Shown: positions 16,088-25,479, numbered from the stretch's first letter. The stretch: DNA of 64,000 bases from Streptomyces sp. DG2A-72 (GCF_030499575.1 NZ_JASTLC010000001.1:4922001-4986000); one strand, 5' to 3'. Translations and numbers: made by a program. The notes: generated by a model not told the origin, from the letters alone.

Positions 16088-18235
16088 TCAGCTGCTGCTC
16101 GCCTCCTGTGTCAGGTCGTAGAAGGTGGCCGAACCGACCGTCACCTTCGTGAAGTTGGCCTCGACCCACTCCGTGATCTGCGAGGACGTACCGCTGCTGC
16201 TGCCGCCCATGCCACCGCCGCCGGAGCCACTGGAGATGAAGTAGTGGATCTTGCCGTCGGTCACGTACTGCTTGAACTGGGCCAGTGTCGGCGACGGGTC
16301 CGTGCCGTTGAAGCCGCCGATCGCCATGACGGGTTCGCCGGTGGAGAGCTGGTAGTTCGCCGCGTTCTGGGCGCCGATGGCCGCTGCGGCCCAGGTGTAG
16401 TCCCCGGCGTTCGTCTCCAGCAGCTTCTTGGCCTCGTCGGAGACGCTGGCGCCGTTGAGCAGGCCACCGGCGCCGCCGCCACCGCCCATGCCGCCCTCGC
16501 CCGTCTGCCCGCCGGGCATGCCGCCCTGCTGGTTCTGGCCCTGGGTGTTGCTGTTGCCGTTCTGGCCCGGCATGCCGCCGGTGCCACCGGTCGGGGGCTG
16601 GCCCATGCCGCCGCCCTGCCGGCCCTGGCCCTGGATGTTGCCGTTCTGCTGGTTCTGGCCGCCGCCCGGGAAGCCGCCGCCACCAGGACCGCCGCCCATC
16701 ATGCTCGCCCCGGCCGGACCGGCCGTGACGATGGAGCCGGTGTGGCCCTCCTGAAGCGTGCTGATGGTGTACGCCGTCGGACCTGCGACGGCCGCGACGA
16801 AGCTCAACCCGGCTGCCGCGAGGGCCAGCTGACGGCCCAGCTTGGCGACGGAGATCAGGCCGAGGGCGCCGGTCAAGCCGCCGATCAGGACCAGCCACTT
16901 CAGCCAGGGGAGGTAGTCCGGTGTGCGGTTGAGCAGGACGTAACCCCAGGCGGCACTCGCCACGACCGCTGCCGCGAGGGCGAGCGAGGCCCACATCTCG
17001 TGCCGCTTCTCCCACAGGGTCGCCGCGCCCATGCCGACCACGGCCGCCATGTAGGGGGCGAGAGCCACCGTGTAGTACTGGTGGAAGATGCCCGCCATGT
17101 AGCTGAAGACGGCCATGGTGATCAGCAGCGAGCCGCCCCAGACCAGGAACGAACCCCGGGTCACGGACGTCCGCTTGAGCTTGCGGGTGGCCACCAGGCC
17201 CGCGATCAGCAGGATCAGGGCCGCCGGGAGCAGCCAGGAGATCTGGCCGCCGATCTCGGAGTTGAACATCCGGTCCCAGCCGGTCTCACCCCACTGCCCG
17301 GTCCCGCCTCCACCGCCACCGCCACCGACGCTGCCGGTCTCCTCGCCGTTCAGTCGGCCGAGGCCGTTGTAGCCGAAGGTCAGCTCCAGGAAGCTGTTGT
17401 TCTGCGAGCCGCCGATGTACGGGCGCGAGGACGCGGGCCACAGCTCGACGATCGCGACCCACCAGCCGCCGGAGACGACGATCGCGACCGTCGCCAGGGC
17501 CAGCTGCACACACCGCTTCTTCACCTTCACCGGCGCGCAGACCGCGTACACGATCGCCAGCGGCGGCAGGATCAGGAAGGCCTGCAACGTCTTGGCCAGG
17601 AACGCGAAGCCGATCGCGACGGAGGCCCACACCAGCCACTTCGTACGGCCGTCCTCCAGCGCCCGGACGACGAAGTAGCAGGCGACCGCCATCAGCAGCG
17701 CCAGCATCGCGTCCGGGTTGTTGAACCGGAACATCAGCGCCGCGACGGGGGTGAGCGCGAGCACGACGCCCGCGATCAGACCGGCCGCGGGGCTGAACCG
17801 GCGGCGTACGGACGCGTAGACGACGGCGACCGTGCCGACGCCCATGAGGACCTCGGGGGCCAGGATCGCCCACGAGCTGAGGCCGAAGAGGCGGACCGAC
17901 AGGGCCATCGGCCACAGCGCGGCCGGGGGCTTGTCGACGGTGATGGCGTTGGCCGCGTCCAGCGAGCCGAAGAAGAAGGCCTTCCAGGACTGGCTGCCGG
18001 CCTGGACGGCCGCGGAGTAGAAGGAGTTGGCGTAGCCGGAGGAGCTCAGGTTGTAGAAGTAGAGCGCCGCGGTGGCGAGCAGCAGGCCCCAGAACGCCGG
18101 GCGCACCCAGCGGGGGTCCTCGGGCCGGCCGCGCCACAGTCTCCGTACGAACGGCTGCCTGGGTTCGCCGGCCGCGGGCGCCAGTGGAGCGACGGGCTCC
18201 GTGACGGCCGTATCGGCTGTGTAGTAGGTGGTCAT
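16088..18235 (-). CDS. GT39-type membrane glycosyltransferase (ArnT/PMT-like)
   Basis: 715 residues. The N-terminal half has many membrane helices and the early DKPPAALW motif in an extracytoplasmic loop, characteristic of dolichyl/polyprenyl-phosphate-dependent GT39/ArnT-like transferases. Two Gly-rich insertions are notable: a run of Gly near residue 305, and a Gly/Gln/Asn/Met-rich loop (about 505-580). The C-terminal 125 residues form a soluble extracytoplasmic domain (AIGAQNAANYQLSTGEPVMA; IHYFISS). The enzyme is expected to transfer a sugar from a polyprenyl carrier to a cell-surface acceptor. Its start overlaps the end of the GT2-GtrA gene (TGA/ATG overlap of 4 bases), so the two are translationally coupled, consistent with GT2 making the lipid-linked donor. 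Confidence 0.92.
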   Translation of the reverse strand: MTTYYTADTAVTEPVAPLAPAAGEPRQPFVRRLWRGRPEDPRWVRPAFWGLLLATAALYFYNLSSSGYANSFYSAAVQAGSQSWKAFFFGSLDAANAITVDKPPAALWPMALSVRLFGLSSWAILAPEVLMGVGTVAVVYASVRRRFSPAAGLIAGVVLALTPVAALMFRFNNPDAMLALLMAVACYFVVRALEDGRTKWLVWASVAIGFAFLAKTLQAFLILPPLAIVYAVCAPVKVKKRCVQLALATVAIVVSGGWWVAIVELWPASSRPYIGGSQNNSFLELTFGYNGLGRLNGEETGSVGGGGGGGGTGQWGETGWDRMFNSEIGGQISWLLPAALILLIAGLVATRKLKRTSVTRGSFLVWGGSLLITMAVFSYMAGIFHQYYTVALAPYMAAVVGMGAATLWEKRHEMWASLALAAAVVASAAWGYVLLNRTPDYLPWLKWLVLIGGLTGALGLISVAKLGRQLALAAAGLSFVAAVAGPTAYTISTLQEGHTGSIVTAGPAGASMMGGGPGGGGFPGGGQNQQNGNIQGQGRQGGGMGQPPTGGTGGMPGQNGNSNTQGQNQQGGMPGGQTGEGGMGGGGGAGGLLNGASVSDEAKKLLETNAGDYTWAAAAIGAQNAANYQLSTGEPVMAIGGFNGTDPSPTLAQFKQYVTDGKIHYFISSGSGGGGMGGSSSGTSSQITEWVEANFTKVTVGSATFYDLTQEASSS

Positions 18236-19626
18236 CGTCGGTCCCTCGGATCGGTGTCGGTGGGACGCACGGGCTGCAGCTGCAGGGTCGCGTCCCGCCA
18301 GGAGCGGTCCGCGGCTTCATCGACGCGGAACTGGGTGGGGTCGTACGGGGTGTGGGAGGCGACCACGGTCGACGGGCGGTCGTCGTCCCGCCGGTCCGGG
18401 AAGACCCAGGCGCGGAAGAGCAGGAAGCGCAGCACCGTCGCCGCGAGGTTGGCGGCGACGAGGACCGCCAGCTCGGTGGTGTGCCCGGGGTCGCTGGACG
18501 CCGCGTTCAGGGCGGCGAGCGAACCGCTGGTCAGGATCAGGCCGATACCGAAGACGACCAGGCCCTGCGCCTGGTGTTTGACGGCACCGCCACGGCCGCG
18601 CACCCCGAAGGTCAGCCGCCGGTTGGCCGCCGTGTTGGCGATCGCGGAGACCAGCAGGGCGAGCGCGTTGGCGATCTGCGAGCCGGAGAACTGCCGGAAC
18701 ACGGTGTAGAGGAGAAGGTAGAAGAGGGTCGACAGACCGCCCACGACGCAGAAGCCGACGAGCTGGCGGGCCAGCCCCTTGGGTACGTCCTGGATCTCGC
18801 GGTCCTGCGGGTCGTCGCCGAACGGCCGGGCGAGCCGGTCCAGCGGCAGCGAACCCGTGGCCAGGGCCTTGCCCACCCGCCACACGCCCTTGAGGTCGTC
18901 GGTCGCCGTCTTCACGATGTGCACGGTGGAGTCGGGGTCGTCGACCCAGTCGACGGGCACTTCGTGGATACGGAGGCCCGCGCGCTCGGCGAGCACCAGC
19001 ATCTCGGTGTCGAAGAACCAGCCGGTGTCCTCGACGAGGGGCAGCAGCACCTGGGCCACATCCCGGCGGATCGCCTTGAACCCGCACTGGGCGTCCGAGA
19101 AGCGGGCCTGGAGCGAGCCGCGCAGGATGAGGTTGTACGTGCGGCTGATGAACTCACGCTTGGCGCCGCGTACGACGCGGGAACTCCGGCTGAGCCGGGA
19201 GCCGATCGCGAGGTCCGAGTGACCCGATATCAGCGGCGCCACCAGCGGAAGCAGCGCGTTGAGGTCGGTGGACAGGTCGACGTCCATGTAGGCGAGGATC
19301 GGCGCGTCCGAGGCGGACCACACGGTGCGCAGGGCCCGACCACGGCCCTTCTGCTCCAGCCGGAACGACCGCACCTCCGCAAGCTCCGCCTCCAGCCGCG
19401 ACGCCACCTGCGGGGTGGTGTCGATCGAGGCGTTGTCCGCGATCGTGATGCGGAAGGCGTACGGGAAGGTGCTCTTGAGGTGCTGATGGAGTCTCAGCAC
19501 ACACGGCTGGAGGTCCTTCTCCTCGTTGTAGACGGGGATCACTACGTCCAGGACAGGCGTACCGGCGTCTGTGGCCGGGAGGTGCTCCCGCGCCGGCAGG
19601 GAGCCGGGAGAAGAGTCGGTTCGCAT
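18232..19626 (-). CDS. Bifunctional GT2 glycosyltransferase with GtrA-like membrane domain
   Basis: 464 residues. The N-terminal GT2 domain (about 25-270) has the DPM1-like features VVIPVYNEEKDLQPCVLRL, the metal-binding MDVDLSTDLN and a QCGFKAIRRD segment, so it should move a sugar from a nucleotide donor to polyprenyl phosphate at the inner face. The C-terminal GtrA-like part (about 285-420) has four membrane segments (RQLVGFCVVGGLSTLFYLLL first) and may help flip the lipid-linked sugar. Start chosen at the ATG at 19626; it lies in the loop of a perfect 11-base-pair hairpin. The histidine kinase gene ends 14 bases upstream. Confidence 0.92.
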   Translation of the reverse strand: MRTDSSPGSLPAREHLPATDAGTPVLDVVIPVYNEEKDLQPCVLRLHQHLKSTFPYAFRITIADNASIDTTPQVASRLEAELAEVRSFRLEQKGRGRALRTVWSASDAPILAYMDVDLSTDLNALLPLVAPLISGHSDLAIGSRLSRSSRVVRGAKREFISRTYNLILRGSLQARFSDAQCGFKAIRRDVAQVLLPLVEDTGWFFDTEMLVLAERAGLRIHEVPVDWVDDPDSTVHIVKTATDDLKGVWRVGKALATGSLPLDRLARPFGDDPQDREIQDVPKGLARQLVGFCVVGGLSTLFYLLLYTVFRQFSGSQIANALALLVSAIANTAANRRLTFGVRGRGGAVKHQAQGLVVFGIGLILTSGSLAALNAASSDPGHTTELAVLVAANLAATVLRFLLFRAWVFPDRRDDDRPSTVVASHTPYDPTQFRVDEAADRSWRDATLQLQPVRPTDTDPRDRR

Positions 19627-19639
19627 GGAACCGACTCTT
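19611..19639 (-). promoter_or_regulatory. Perfect hairpin enclosing the GT2-GtrA start codon
   Basis: AAGAGTCGGTT (19611-19621) is exactly complementary to AACCGACTCTT (19629-19639), leaving a 7-base loop CCATGCG (mRNA sense) that contains the start codon. The stem begins one base after the stop of the upstream kinase gene. It could affect translation or processing between the regulatory and transferase cistrons. Confidence 0.75.
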
Positions 19640-19640
19640 C

Positions 19641-21287
19641 TCAAGCCCGCTGTTGCATCGGTGTGGTGGGACTGTGCTGTGCCTGTGAGTGCGGTTGCCC
19701 ATTCGTTTCGGGCACCGGACGGGGCGGCTGCGGGGCGAGCGCCGGCAGACGCACGGTGAAGACCGTCCGTCCGGGGACGCTGTCCACGGTCACCGCACCG
19801 TCGTGCGCGGTCGCGACGGCCTGCACGATGGCGAGCCCCAGGCCGGTCGAGCCGGAGGCACGGGACCGCGACGAGTCACCGCGCGCAAACCGTTCGAAGA
19901 CACGCGGCAGCAGATCGGGCGGGATGCCCTGGCCGTTGTCCTCGACGTCCACACACATCCAGGGCCCGCGGCGCTGAATCCGCGCGGTGACCGTCGTACC
20001 CGGTGGGGTGTGCTTGCGCGCGTTGCCGAGCAGGTTGATGAGCACCTGCTGGAGCCGCGCCGCGTCCCCGGAGACCAGGGCAGGCTCGTCGGGCAGGTCG
20101 AGCCGCCAGTTGTGGTCCATGCCGGCCGCGCGGGCGTCGCTGATGGTGTCGACGACCAGCGGGACGAGGTCGGTCTGCTCGAACTGCAGCGGCCGTCCGG
20201 CATCCAGGCGCGCGAGGAGCAGCAGGTCCTCGACGAGCAGGGTCATACGTCCCGCCTCGGACTCGATGCGGCCGAGAGCATGCCGGGTGTCCGGCCCGAC
20301 CTCTTCCCTGCCGCGTCTGGTCAGCTCGGCGTACCCCCGGATGGAGGCGAGCGGTGTTCTGAGCTCATGGCTGGCGTCCGCGACGAACTGCCGTACCCGC
20401 ATCTCACTCTGCTGCCGTGAGTGCAGCGCCCCGTGCACATGGTCCAGCATCCTGTTGAGCGCCGCCCCGACCTGCCCGACCTCGGTATGCGGATCGGTCT
20501 CCGACTCCGGAACACGCTCGCTGAGGTTGACCTCCCCGGTGTGCAGCGGCAGTTCGGAGACCCGAGTGGCCGTGGCGGCGACCTTGCGGAGGGGGCGGGT
20601 GGCGAGGCCGACCAGCACATAACCGGCGATGACGGCGGCGCCGAGGCCGGCCGCGGTGACGCTGACCTCTACGAGGATCAGGGTGTTGATGGTGTTGTTG
20701 ACGGACTCGGTGGGCAGGGCGACGTAATAGCCCGTGCCGTCGGATCCCAGGACGTACGTCACGCGGTACTCACCGAGGCCGGGAATCGTCACGGTGTGCT
20801 TGCCTGCCGTGGACACCTCGGCGAACACGGCCCGCTGGGCCGCGGTCAGCTCCGTGGCCTTCATCCGCTGGCTGGTGTCGTCGGACTCCTGCTTGGCGAC
20901 GACCGCCTTGGTGATCGCGCCGTTGGTACCGGCCTGGGCGGCCACGGTTCCCAACTGTGTCGGCCCGTTGGTGACGAAGCTCTCGAGGCGGTCCTGGGTC
21001 AAGTAGCTCTGGTCGACCGTCCTCGCGTCGTCCGTCTTGTCGTCGTCCGTCTTGTCGTCGTCCGGCTTTCCGAACGGGGGTCCCAACAGACGCTTCCCGG
21101 CGTCGAAGACCTGGTCGTCCAGTTGCTCGTACAGATGCGAACGCAGAGCCAGCGTCGTCACGGTCCCGATCACCGCACACACCACGGCGATCAGCACCAC
21201 GGACGCGACGACGAGCCGCGTCCGCAGGGTGCGCGGCTGCCCCCGCCGCTGCCGCCTCTGCGAACGCGTCCGTCGTCGCCCGCTCAT
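19641..21287 (-). CDS. Sensor histidine kinase
   Basis: 548 residues. Two membrane segments (about 23-48 and 200-228) flank an extracytoplasmic sensor domain with an odd Asp/Lys tandem repeat (DDDKT twice, about 76-86). HAMP follows (about 229-290), then the HisKA domain with the H-box ASHELRTPL (His307) and an HATPase_c domain with the N box NLLGNARKH and G boxes DNGQGIPP and GLGLAI. It should autophosphorylate and pass phosphate to the adjacent OmpR-type regulator, whose stop it overlaps (4 bases). The C-terminal tail is Pro/Gln rich. The kinase belongs to the TrcS/MprB-like branch by domain order. Confidence 0.95.
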   Translation of the reverse strand: MSGRRRTRSQRRQRRGQPRTLRTRLVVASVVLIAVVCAVIGTVTTLALRSHLYEQLDDQVFDAGKRLLGPPFGKPDDDKTDDDKTDDARTVDQSYLTQDRLESFVTNGPTQLGTVAAQAGTNGAITKAVVAKQESDDTSQRMKATELTAAQRAVFAEVSTAGKHTVTIPGLGEYRVTYVLGSDGTGYYVALPTESVNNTINTLILVEVSVTAAGLGAAVIAGYVLVGLATRPLRKVAATATRVSELPLHTGEVNLSERVPESETDPHTEVGQVGAALNRMLDHVHGALHSRQQSEMRVRQFVADASHELRTPLASIRGYAELTRRGREEVGPDTRHALGRIESEAGRMTLLVEDLLLLARLDAGRPLQFEQTDLVPLVVDTISDARAAGMDHNWRLDLPDEPALVSGDAARLQQVLINLLGNARKHTPPGTTVTARIQRRGPWMCVDVEDNGQGIPPDLLPRVFERFARGDSSRSRASGSTGLGLAIVQAVATAHDGAVTVDSVPGRTVFTVRLPALAPQPPRPVPETNGQPHSQAQHSPTTPMQQRA

Positions 21288-22024
21288 GAAGCCGCGGGCT
21301 TGATCAGATAACCGGCGCCGCGCCGAGTGTGGATCATCGGCTCCCGCCCGGCGTCGATCTTCCGCCGCAGATACGAGATGTACAGCTCGACGACGTTCGC
21401 CTGCCCGCCGAAGTCGTACGACCAGACCCGGTCAAGGATCTGCGCCTTGCTGAGCACCCGCCGAGGATTCCGCATGAGGAACCGGAGCAGCTCGAACTCG
21501 GTGGCCGTGAGATGTATGTTCTCGCCGGCCCGGCTCACCTCGTGGCTGTCCTCGTCGAGGGTGAGGTCACCGACGACGAGCACGGAGTCGGAACGGCGGT
21601 CGGCGGCACCGGAGCGACGAATCAGACCGCGCAGCCGTGCGACGACCTCCTCCAGGCTGAACGGCTTGGTGACGTAGTCGTCACCGCCCGCGGTGAGCCC
21701 GGCGATCCGGTCCTCGACCGCGTCCTTCGCGGTGAGGAACAGAACGGGAACGTCCGGCAGCTCCCGACGCAGCCGCCCGAGCACAGAGAGCCCGTCCATG
21801 TCGGGCAGCATCATGTCGAGAACGACGGCGTCCGGCCGGAACTCCCGCGCGGTCTGCACGGCACCCTGGCCGTCCCCCGCGCTGCGGATCTGCCAGCCCT
21901 CATAGCGAAGAGCCATGGACAGCAGCTCGGTGATCGACAACTCGTCGTCCACCACAAGCACTCGGACGGGGCTCCCGTCCGACCTCAGCAGTTCGGTGCG
22001 CCCCTGGGGCGAGGTCGTGGTCAT
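21284..22024 (-). CDS. OmpR/PhoB-family response regulator
   Basis: 246 residues. The receiver has the acidic pair D26/D27 (VVDDE), phospho-acceptor D70 (VVLDMMLPDMDG) and K120 (DYVTKPFS), all present. The C-terminal winged helix (about 145-240) carries LTATEFELLRFLMRN and GAGYLIKP. The ATG at 22024 is favoured by AAGGTG six bases upstream. It heads a four-gene minus-strand operon with the histidine kinase and two surface glycosyltransferases, so it probably controls that surface glycosylation module and itself. Short inverted repeats upstream are candidate binding sites. Confidence 0.95.
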   Translation of the reverse strand: MTTTSPQGRTELLRSDGSPVRVLVVDDELSITELLSMALRYEGWQIRSAGDGQGAVQTAREFRPDAVVLDMMLPDMDGLSVLGRLRRELPDVPVLFLTAKDAVEDRIAGLTAGGDDYVTKPFSLEEVVARLRGLIRRSGAADRRSDSVLVVGDLTLDEDSHEVSRAGENIHLTATEFELLRFLMRNPRRVLSKAQILDRVWSYDFGGQANVVELYISYLRRKIDAGREPMIHTRRGAGYLIKPAAS

Positions 22025-22045
22025 AGCAGACACCTTGTCGGGGCC

Positions 22046-22106
22046 CTCTGAGAGCTCCCTTTCTGGAACCTGTGATTTTTCTGAGAAACGCACAGGTACC
22101 TCTCAG
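22046..22106. promoter_or_regulatory. Promoter region of the two-component/glycosyltransferase operon with inverted repeats
   Basis: Contains ACCTGTG (22068-22074) paired with CACAGGT (22091-22097), CTGAGA (22081-22086) paired with TCTCAG (22101-22106), and the palindrome CTCTGAGAG (22046-22054). Likely contains the autoregulatory site, but the binding protein is not shown. Confidence 0.45.
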
Positions 22107-22226
22107 GGAGCGCCTGGGAATCTCACTCACGTGACCTACGAGACCCCAGCAACGACTGAGCATCGCCACGGGCAGCCACTGAGCCGCACACCCGGCCGGG
22201 ACACACACCGACACCGCCACCGCCTC

Positions 22227-23102
22227 TCAGAACAATCCGTCCTGGACAGTCACCTCCACCGTCTTGAACTCCCTGACCGGCACGGTGAGTTCATCACTCG
22301 CCACCGGCACCAGCTGCCACCCGGTCATGACCCGCGTATCCAGCACGACGACCCTGCCCCCGTTCTCCAGATGCAGATCTGGCCCCGCGGCTGCCACGAG
22401 CCGCCCGCTGACGACCCCGCCCGGGACGAGCTCACGCACCTCGCCGAGAGGATGCGGAAGGTCGGCGAGCCCGAACACCTCGGTGTGGTCGACGGGCCGA
22501 TACGGCTCACGGACCAGCGACTCCGGCCACCCGCCCAGCGCCACGGCCCGCGCATGCAACTCGCCAAGCTCGGCCGCCCGTTCCTCAGCCGCCCCCGGCA
22601 GGCCGGACCGCGCGGCCCGCTTGTCGCCGTACGGAATCCGATCCGGCACCCGGAGTGCGGCGCGCAGCAGTTCCTCGGTGCGCCGTGCGGCCATCAGCGG
22701 CCCGAGCCCCAGCCAGCTGAAGCACACGGCCCCCTGCTCCAGCAGCCGCGCGGACCCGCGCTCTTCGGCGGTGATCCCGACCTTCACCATCCCTGGCCCG
22801 AACCACGCCAGATATACGTGATACGGCCGCGGATCGTCGGCCATCGTGTCGGCGGCCACGGAGTGCGCCCGGTCCAGCCGCGCACACTCCTCGCACCGCG
22901 CCCCCGTACTCCGCCCCGGCACGCCCGCCCGTACCGGACACGCGTTCCCCCGTGCTCCCACACATTCCCGAACACCCCCGTCCGCGACCCCGAAGGCCAC
23001 CCGTTTCCCCCTGGTCAGCGCACTGCGCCGCCCACCGTCCCATACGAGCACGGGACCACCCGCCGCCCATCGCAGCCCCGAGCACTTCCATGCCTGTGCC
23101 AT
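22227..23102 (-). CDS. DUF2797 domain-containing protein
   Basis: 291 residues. A Cys-containing N-terminal part (KCSGLRW; CPVRAGVPGRSTGARCEECARLD, probable zinc ligands) is followed by a GIY-YIG-like segment (YHVYLAWFGPGMVKVGITAEE, about 95-115) and a C-terminal beta-rich part. This combination is the DUF2797 family, an uncharacterised group in actinobacteria. The start is taken at ATG 23102 because the protein then begins MAQAWKCSGLRW as in relatives. It is 57 bases downstream of the small membrane protein gene on the same strand, so both may be one operon. Confidence 0.85.
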   Translation of the reverse strand: MAQAWKCSGLRWAAGGPVLVWDGGRRSALTRGKRVAFGVADGGVRECVGARGNACPVRAGVPGRSTGARCEECARLDRAHSVAADTMADDPRPYHVYLAWFGPGMVKVGITAEERGSARLLEQGAVCFSWLGLGPLMAARRTEELLRAALRVPDRIPYGDKRAARSGLPGAAEERAAELGELHARAVALGGWPESLVREPYRPVDHTEVFGLADLPHPLGEVRELVPGGVVSGRLVAAAGPDLHLENGGRVVVLDTRVMTGWQLVPVASDELTVPVREFKTVEVTVQDGLF

Positions 23103-23159
23103 CGCCTTCGACTGTAGAGGCAGCCACTGACAATGCCGGTCCGCCAAGATCGCCCGAGC

Positions 23160-23540
23160 TCAGCCCAAGGACTCGGCAGCGGCGGCAGCCTCGGGCTCCC
23201 GCTGCCCCACCACGGCAACAGACGTGGCGACCTCGGCCGTACGCCGCCCCCGCCCCGCCAGCCGGCACCCCAGGCACCCGGCATGCCCCTCACGCGCTGC
23301 CGGATCCCGAACCCGCATCCCCCACTGCTCCCGGGGCCTCCGCCCGGGCGGCTTGCCCCACCCGGCGAGATGCAGCACCCAGGTGACGAGGACACTCACG
23401 ACCCCAACCCCCAGCCCGACCACCAACAACGCGGCCGAGACCATACACACCCCCACCCCCACCACAACCGCCCCGACGGACGCGACGCCGAATCCGGTCC
23501 ACCCCGCGACCGTATGGCCCTCGTCATACTGTGCGCTCAC
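23160..23540 (-). CDS. Small membrane protein resembling the HGxxPAAW family
   Basis: 126 residues. The N-terminal motif GHTVAGWTGF is close to the HGxxPAAW signature, and two membrane segments follow (about 18-38 and 42-62), then a cytoplasmic tail with a short Cys pair (GCLGCRLAGRGR). Such proteins are conserved in Streptomyces next to various housekeeping genes, with unknown function. Start ATG with AGGAGGCAGG just upstream. Divergent to the MarR gene at 23671. Confidence 0.75.
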   Translation of the reverse strand: MSAQYDEGHTVAGWTGFGVASVGAVVVGVGVCMVSAALLVVGLGVGVVSVLVTWVLHLAGWGKPPGRRPREQWGMRVRDPAAREGHAGCLGCRLAGRGRRTAEVATSVAVVGQREPEAAAAAESLG

Positions 23541-23624
23541 GTACCTGCCTCCTTCTTGGGCAGCGGACGTCCGCTGTGTGGGCGAGGATGGATCCCCATG
23601 AAATACCCCTCACCCAGTAAGAAA

Positions 23625-23637
23625 TTTAGTACCTAAA
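23625..23637. promoter_or_regulatory. Candidate MarR operator
   Basis: Perfect inverted repeat TTTAG-TAC-CTAAA in an AT-rich patch between the divergent small membrane protein gene and the MarR gene, 34 bases before the MarR start. Confidence 0.5.
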
Positions 23638-23670
23638 CATCTCACGCACTAAGGAAACAGAGAAACCTCA

Positions 23671-24177
23671 ATGTCAGCCAAGCCGCGCCCGACCGCCACC
23701 CCGGCCCAGGCACTGTCAGCGATGGACTCCCTGATCGCGACCCACCTGCTGGGCCAGCAGGAAATGGCCCAGCGGCTGGGCCTGAACGTCACCGATCTCC
23801 TCTGCTTCGCCTGCGTCCTCAAGGCCGGCGACAACCTCCTCACCGCGGGCGACCTCGCAGAACACGCCCACGTCACCACCGGCGCCGCCACCGGCATCAT
23901 CAACCGCCTGGAACGCGCCGGCTTCATCACCCGCCGCCCCGACCCCACCGACCGCCGCCGCGTACGCCTGGCCGCAGTCCCCTCCGCCGTCACCCGCGTC
24001 GAGTCCCTCTACGGCCCGTACTACGCCCGCCTCCACACCCTCTTCGCCGACTACTCCGCCACCGAAATCGCCGTACTGCACGACTGGTTCACCCGCACGA
24101 CCGGTCTGGCGCTGGAGTACATCGATGAGCTGCGCGAACTCCACGGCTCACAACCGCCCCAACGCCCGCGGTCATAA
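23671..24177 (+). CDS. MarR family transcriptional regulator
   Basis: 168 residues. The winged helix covers about 35-110, with LTAGDLAEHAHVTTGAATGI as the recognition region and DPTDRRRVRLAA as the wing. N- and C-terminal helices would form the dimer interface. The ATG follows an AT-rich leader with a weak ribosome binding site (GGAAAC region). No exporter or enzyme gene accompanies it: downstream is a decayed transposon zone, so its target is unclear. An inverted repeat in its own promoter suggests autoregulation. Confidence 0.9.
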   Translation: MSAKPRPTATPAQALSAMDSLIATHLLGQQEMAQRLGLNVTDLLCFACVLKAGDNLLTAGDLAEHAHVTTGAATGIINRLERAGFITRRPDPTDRRRVRLAAVPSAVTRVESLYGPYYARLHTLFADYSATEIAVLHDWFTRTTGLALEYIDELRELHGSQPPQRPRS

Positions 24178-24425
24178 CCGACGGCACGCACGAAGACCGC
24201 GTGCCCCTACCTGACGAGGGTGTTGTACGGCGGACCGGACCCCGTTGGTAGGGCTGGCCACACCTTCGATACGGGAGGCTGTCCGGTGGCTGCGTAGCTC
24301 TCAACGGGCTCTGACCCACTTCGTGCGGTCGCGTACGCAGCATGATTGTCGATCTTCTCGTGAAGGTGGCTGAGACAGCCCGAAAATCGCCCGCCGGTGG
24401 GCTGCGTGGCCGACAGTGCTGGCCC

Positions 24426-25011
24426 GTGAACGAAGTACGGCCGCAGCTCGAAGAGTTGCTGTTCTCCTCACTGGAGAGCGTGTTGGTGGAGTCGGTCGAG
24501 GCGACCGACACGGTCATCCGGGGCGAGGCCCTGAGCACTGCCCGGCAGGCGACTTGCCCGGGCCGCGGGTGCCTGTCGGGGCGAGTGCACGGCTCCTATC
24601 TGCGATTTCCTCATGATCTGCCGACGGCAGGCAAGTCTGTCGTGGTGGCATTGAGGGTGCGCCGGTTCGTCTGCGCGGAGAGTTCCTGTCCGCGCAAGAC
24701 TTTCGCCGAGCAGGTGCCGGGGTTCACCCGCCGATTCGGTCGGCGGACGGAACGACTGCGATCGAGGCTCATCTCGGTCGGGCTCGCGCTCGCGGGCCGG
24801 GCCGGGGCTCGCATGACGGACGTCTTCGGGGCACCGGTCAGCCGGAACACCCTGCTGAGGCTGATCGCTTCGCTTCCCGACCCCGCCACCACACCCCGCG
24901 TGGTCGGCGTGGACGAATACGCGCAGCGCAAGGGCCGGGTCTACGGAACCGTGCTCGTCGACGTCGAAACACGTCGCCCGATCGACCTCCTGCCCGACCG
25001 GGAGGCGGACC
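24426..25011 (+). pseudogene. Truncated ISL3-family transposase
   Basis: From the GTG start the frame reads like the N-terminal half of Streptomyces ISL3 transposases: [20 protein letters not shown], a zinc-binding region with CPGRGC and [11 protein letters not shown], the helix-turn-helix around [20 protein letters not shown], and the first catalytic Asp in [15 protein letters not shown]. At about 25010 (LLPDREA) the similarity stops and the frame continues in unrelated sequence, so the catalytic domain is missing and the copy cannot transpose. No inverted terminal repeat could be identified with confidence. Confidence 0.8.
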
Positions 25012-25165
25012 CACGGACCAGAAGCCGAACCGCGCGTCACGTTACAGCGGGGCAAAGGTTCTCTGATGCGGCACGGCTGGAGCAGCGGCTGGAGGACATC
25101 ACTGCGGAGCGCCACCGTCAGATGCCTCAGCGGATCGGACAGGACGCGGAGGCGGTCGCCGAGGT

Positions 25166-25479
25166 GTGCGCAGTAAGTACGCAGGGATGCGCGGGCGCGG
25201 GCGAACGCGGCTGCCACCGATCAGAAGGGGGCGGACGAGGTGCTGCATCTGGCGCCGGTCGGCTGGTATGCCGACCGGTTCCTGTCCCGGGTGCCGGGGA
25301 AGGTCGACATGGACCGTGACGCCATCGCTGCGCGGTTCGCGGCGTTGGGGGAGGAGGTGCCGATGAAGCGGTACCCGGACCGGCTGCGGGTAGAGACACG
25401 CGAGGAGTTCGAGGCGCGTCTGAAGCGGGAGACCGCGAAGGCGGCGAAGGAGCTGCACAGGCGTCCCGTGGCCGCATAA
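25166..25479 (+). pseudogene. Fragment of an unrecognised protein
   Basis: Immediately after the truncated transposase an open stretch, starting just after an in-frame TAA, reads [20 protein letters not shown] and continues through [15 protein letters not shown] and GEEVPMKRYPDRLRVETREE to HRRPVAA and a stop. The third positions are strongly GC biased, so this was coding. A GTG at 25240 could start a 79-residue version. No family is recognised. Because it begins abruptly next to a transposon break, I regard it as the C-terminal piece of a disrupted gene. Confidence 0.5.
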
